DNA from: an uncultured Collinsella sp. | GTDB taxonomy: Bacteria > Actinomycetota > Coriobacteriia > Coriobacteriales > Coriobacteriaceae | Length of the DNA stretch: 15,406 bases | Assembly: GCA_902493615.1 (NCBI GenBank) | Contig: CABUQK010000043.1 | Location: forward strand, 1-15,406 | Reading direction: 5' to 3' | In this document: positions 15,033 to 15,406 of the stretch, in pieces | Position numbering within the stretch: position 1 is the first letter of the stretch | How the letters are laid out: each line of letters begins with the position of its first letter | Translations under genes and position numbers: made by a program | Notes under the pieces: model-generated | What the model was told of the DNA's origin: nothing | Database searches by the model: none | The model's input: the letters and a program-made list of their open reading frames with translations, nothing else

Positions 15033-15368
15033 TCAAAACTCCGCAACATAATACCGCGAATTGTGCAGACAACCCCACAGATACGTCTGGGCGGGCTCGC
15101 AATTGCTTAAGCGAGGCTGTTTTCCCCAATCAAGCGAAGAAGACGCAGGGCTTCGACGCCAGAGAGGTACCTCTATCAGCTGAGCTCTAATACTTTCCCG
15201 AGAAGTGAACGAGTAAAAACGAAGCCCCGGAGCATCCACACCTTTAGCCCAAAAAACCGCAGGATTCACGCTGTAAAACCGCAGGAAATAGCGGTCAAAA
15301 TATGCCAATGCTTCGGGGGTCCAAATAAGCTCGTTCACTTCACGGGAAAGTATTAGACCCCGATTCAC
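15033..15368 (-). CDS. Hypothetical open frame, probably non-coding
   Basis: An open frame of 111 codons (GTG start; open to the window edge upstream) rich in aromatic residues (YFDRYFLRFYSVNPAVFW). I recognise no family. Against a real gene: most of it lies within a 172-bp segment bounded by inverted repeats, no good SD is seen, and G/C third-position bias is weaker than in neighbours. A second - strand frame, open from the window edge and stopping at TGA 15367-15365 (14 codons, LSRLLPGATLGLG), could instead be the tail of an upstream gene. Confidence 0.2.
   Translation of the reverse strand: MNRGLILSREVNELIWTPEALAYFDRYFLRFYSVNPAVFWAKGVDAPGLRFYSFTSRESIRAQLIEVPLWRRSPASSSLDWGKQPRLSNCEPAQTYLWGCLHNSRYYVAEF
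15186..15357. repeat. 172-bp segment bounded by 28-bp inverted repeats
   Basis: Arms 15186-15213 and 15330-15357 are inverted copies matching at 27 of 28 positions; each begins TCTAATACTTTCCCG from the outside. Weaker complementarity continues inward (CCCCGGAGCAT near 15225 against ATGCTTCGGGG near 15309). Inside, AAAACCGCAGGA-type words occur twice directly (around 15255 and 15275). No clear target-site duplication flanks the ends. It may be a MITE-like element, an invertible segment or a long RNA hairpin. The ogt start lies 165 bp beyond its inner end. Confidence 0.7.
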
Positions 15369-15406
15369 CCCAACCCCAAAGTCGCCCCAGGCAGCAGGCG
15401 CGACAG

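Noticed and set aside
15150..15192. tRNA-like string AGCTCAGCTGATAGAG on the - strand
   Set aside because: Resembles a D arm, but no acceptor pairing, anticodon stem or GGTTCRA T arm follows at the right distance.

Overview
The window looks like chromosomal DNA of a high-GC, anaerobic gut actinobacterium of the Coriobacteriia, most like Collinsella. This is inferred from strong G/C third-position bias, SD-led short leaders, protein flavour (SEC-C-tagged methionine aminopeptidase, M18 aminopeptidase, the GGNG-type phosphofructokinase) and many hairpin repeats between genes. No database was consulted, so the genus is a recognition call. No rRNA, tRNA, CRISPR array, IS transposase or prophage gene was found.

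Layout. From 1 to about 2950 three genes run on the + strand: a radical SAM protein (COG0731 type), map with an N-terminal SEC-C zinc motif, and a D-2-hydroxyacid dehydrogenase. They are separated by a perfect 25-bp inverted repeat and a strong terminator. From 2920 to 3156 there is a gene-free, structured stretch. From 3157 to 4021 (- strand) a toxin-antitoxin pair couples a RelB/DinJ-like antitoxin to a PIN-domain toxin, with a visible promoter. An M18 aminopeptidase (-) and a membrane-anchored choloylglycine-hydrolase-family Ntn hydrolase (+) diverge from a common 160-bp region near 5626-5786. A phosphofructokinase (+) follows. Positions 8093-8607 hold no gene but contain a 97-nt near-palindrome and inverted copies of a second motif.

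From 8608 to 15020 all genes are on the - strand. In transcription order they are a methylguanine-DNA methyltransferase (ogt), an OmpR-type response regulator, its histidine kinase, a MacB/LolD-type ABC ATPase and a 920-residue FtsX-type permease. The last four form a two-component plus ABC transporter module of the kind that senses and responds to envelope-active compounds. A tandem 8-bp box with 11-bp period upstream of the regulator is a candidate autoregulatory site. The right end (15021-15406) holds a 172-bp segment bounded by 28-bp inverted repeats matching at 27 of 28 positions.

The most unusual content is between genes. Three copies of a hairpin repeat built on AAACCTGCC lie at 1924, 4197 and 12131; in two of them the element edge supplies the stop codon of the adjacent gene. 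There are also the 97-nt palindrome, the 57-bp-spaced direct repeats near 3062, and the 172-bp TIR-bounded segment. I found no clear new multi-gene system. The best candidates for undescribed biology are these repeat families and the hybrid toxin-antitoxin pair.
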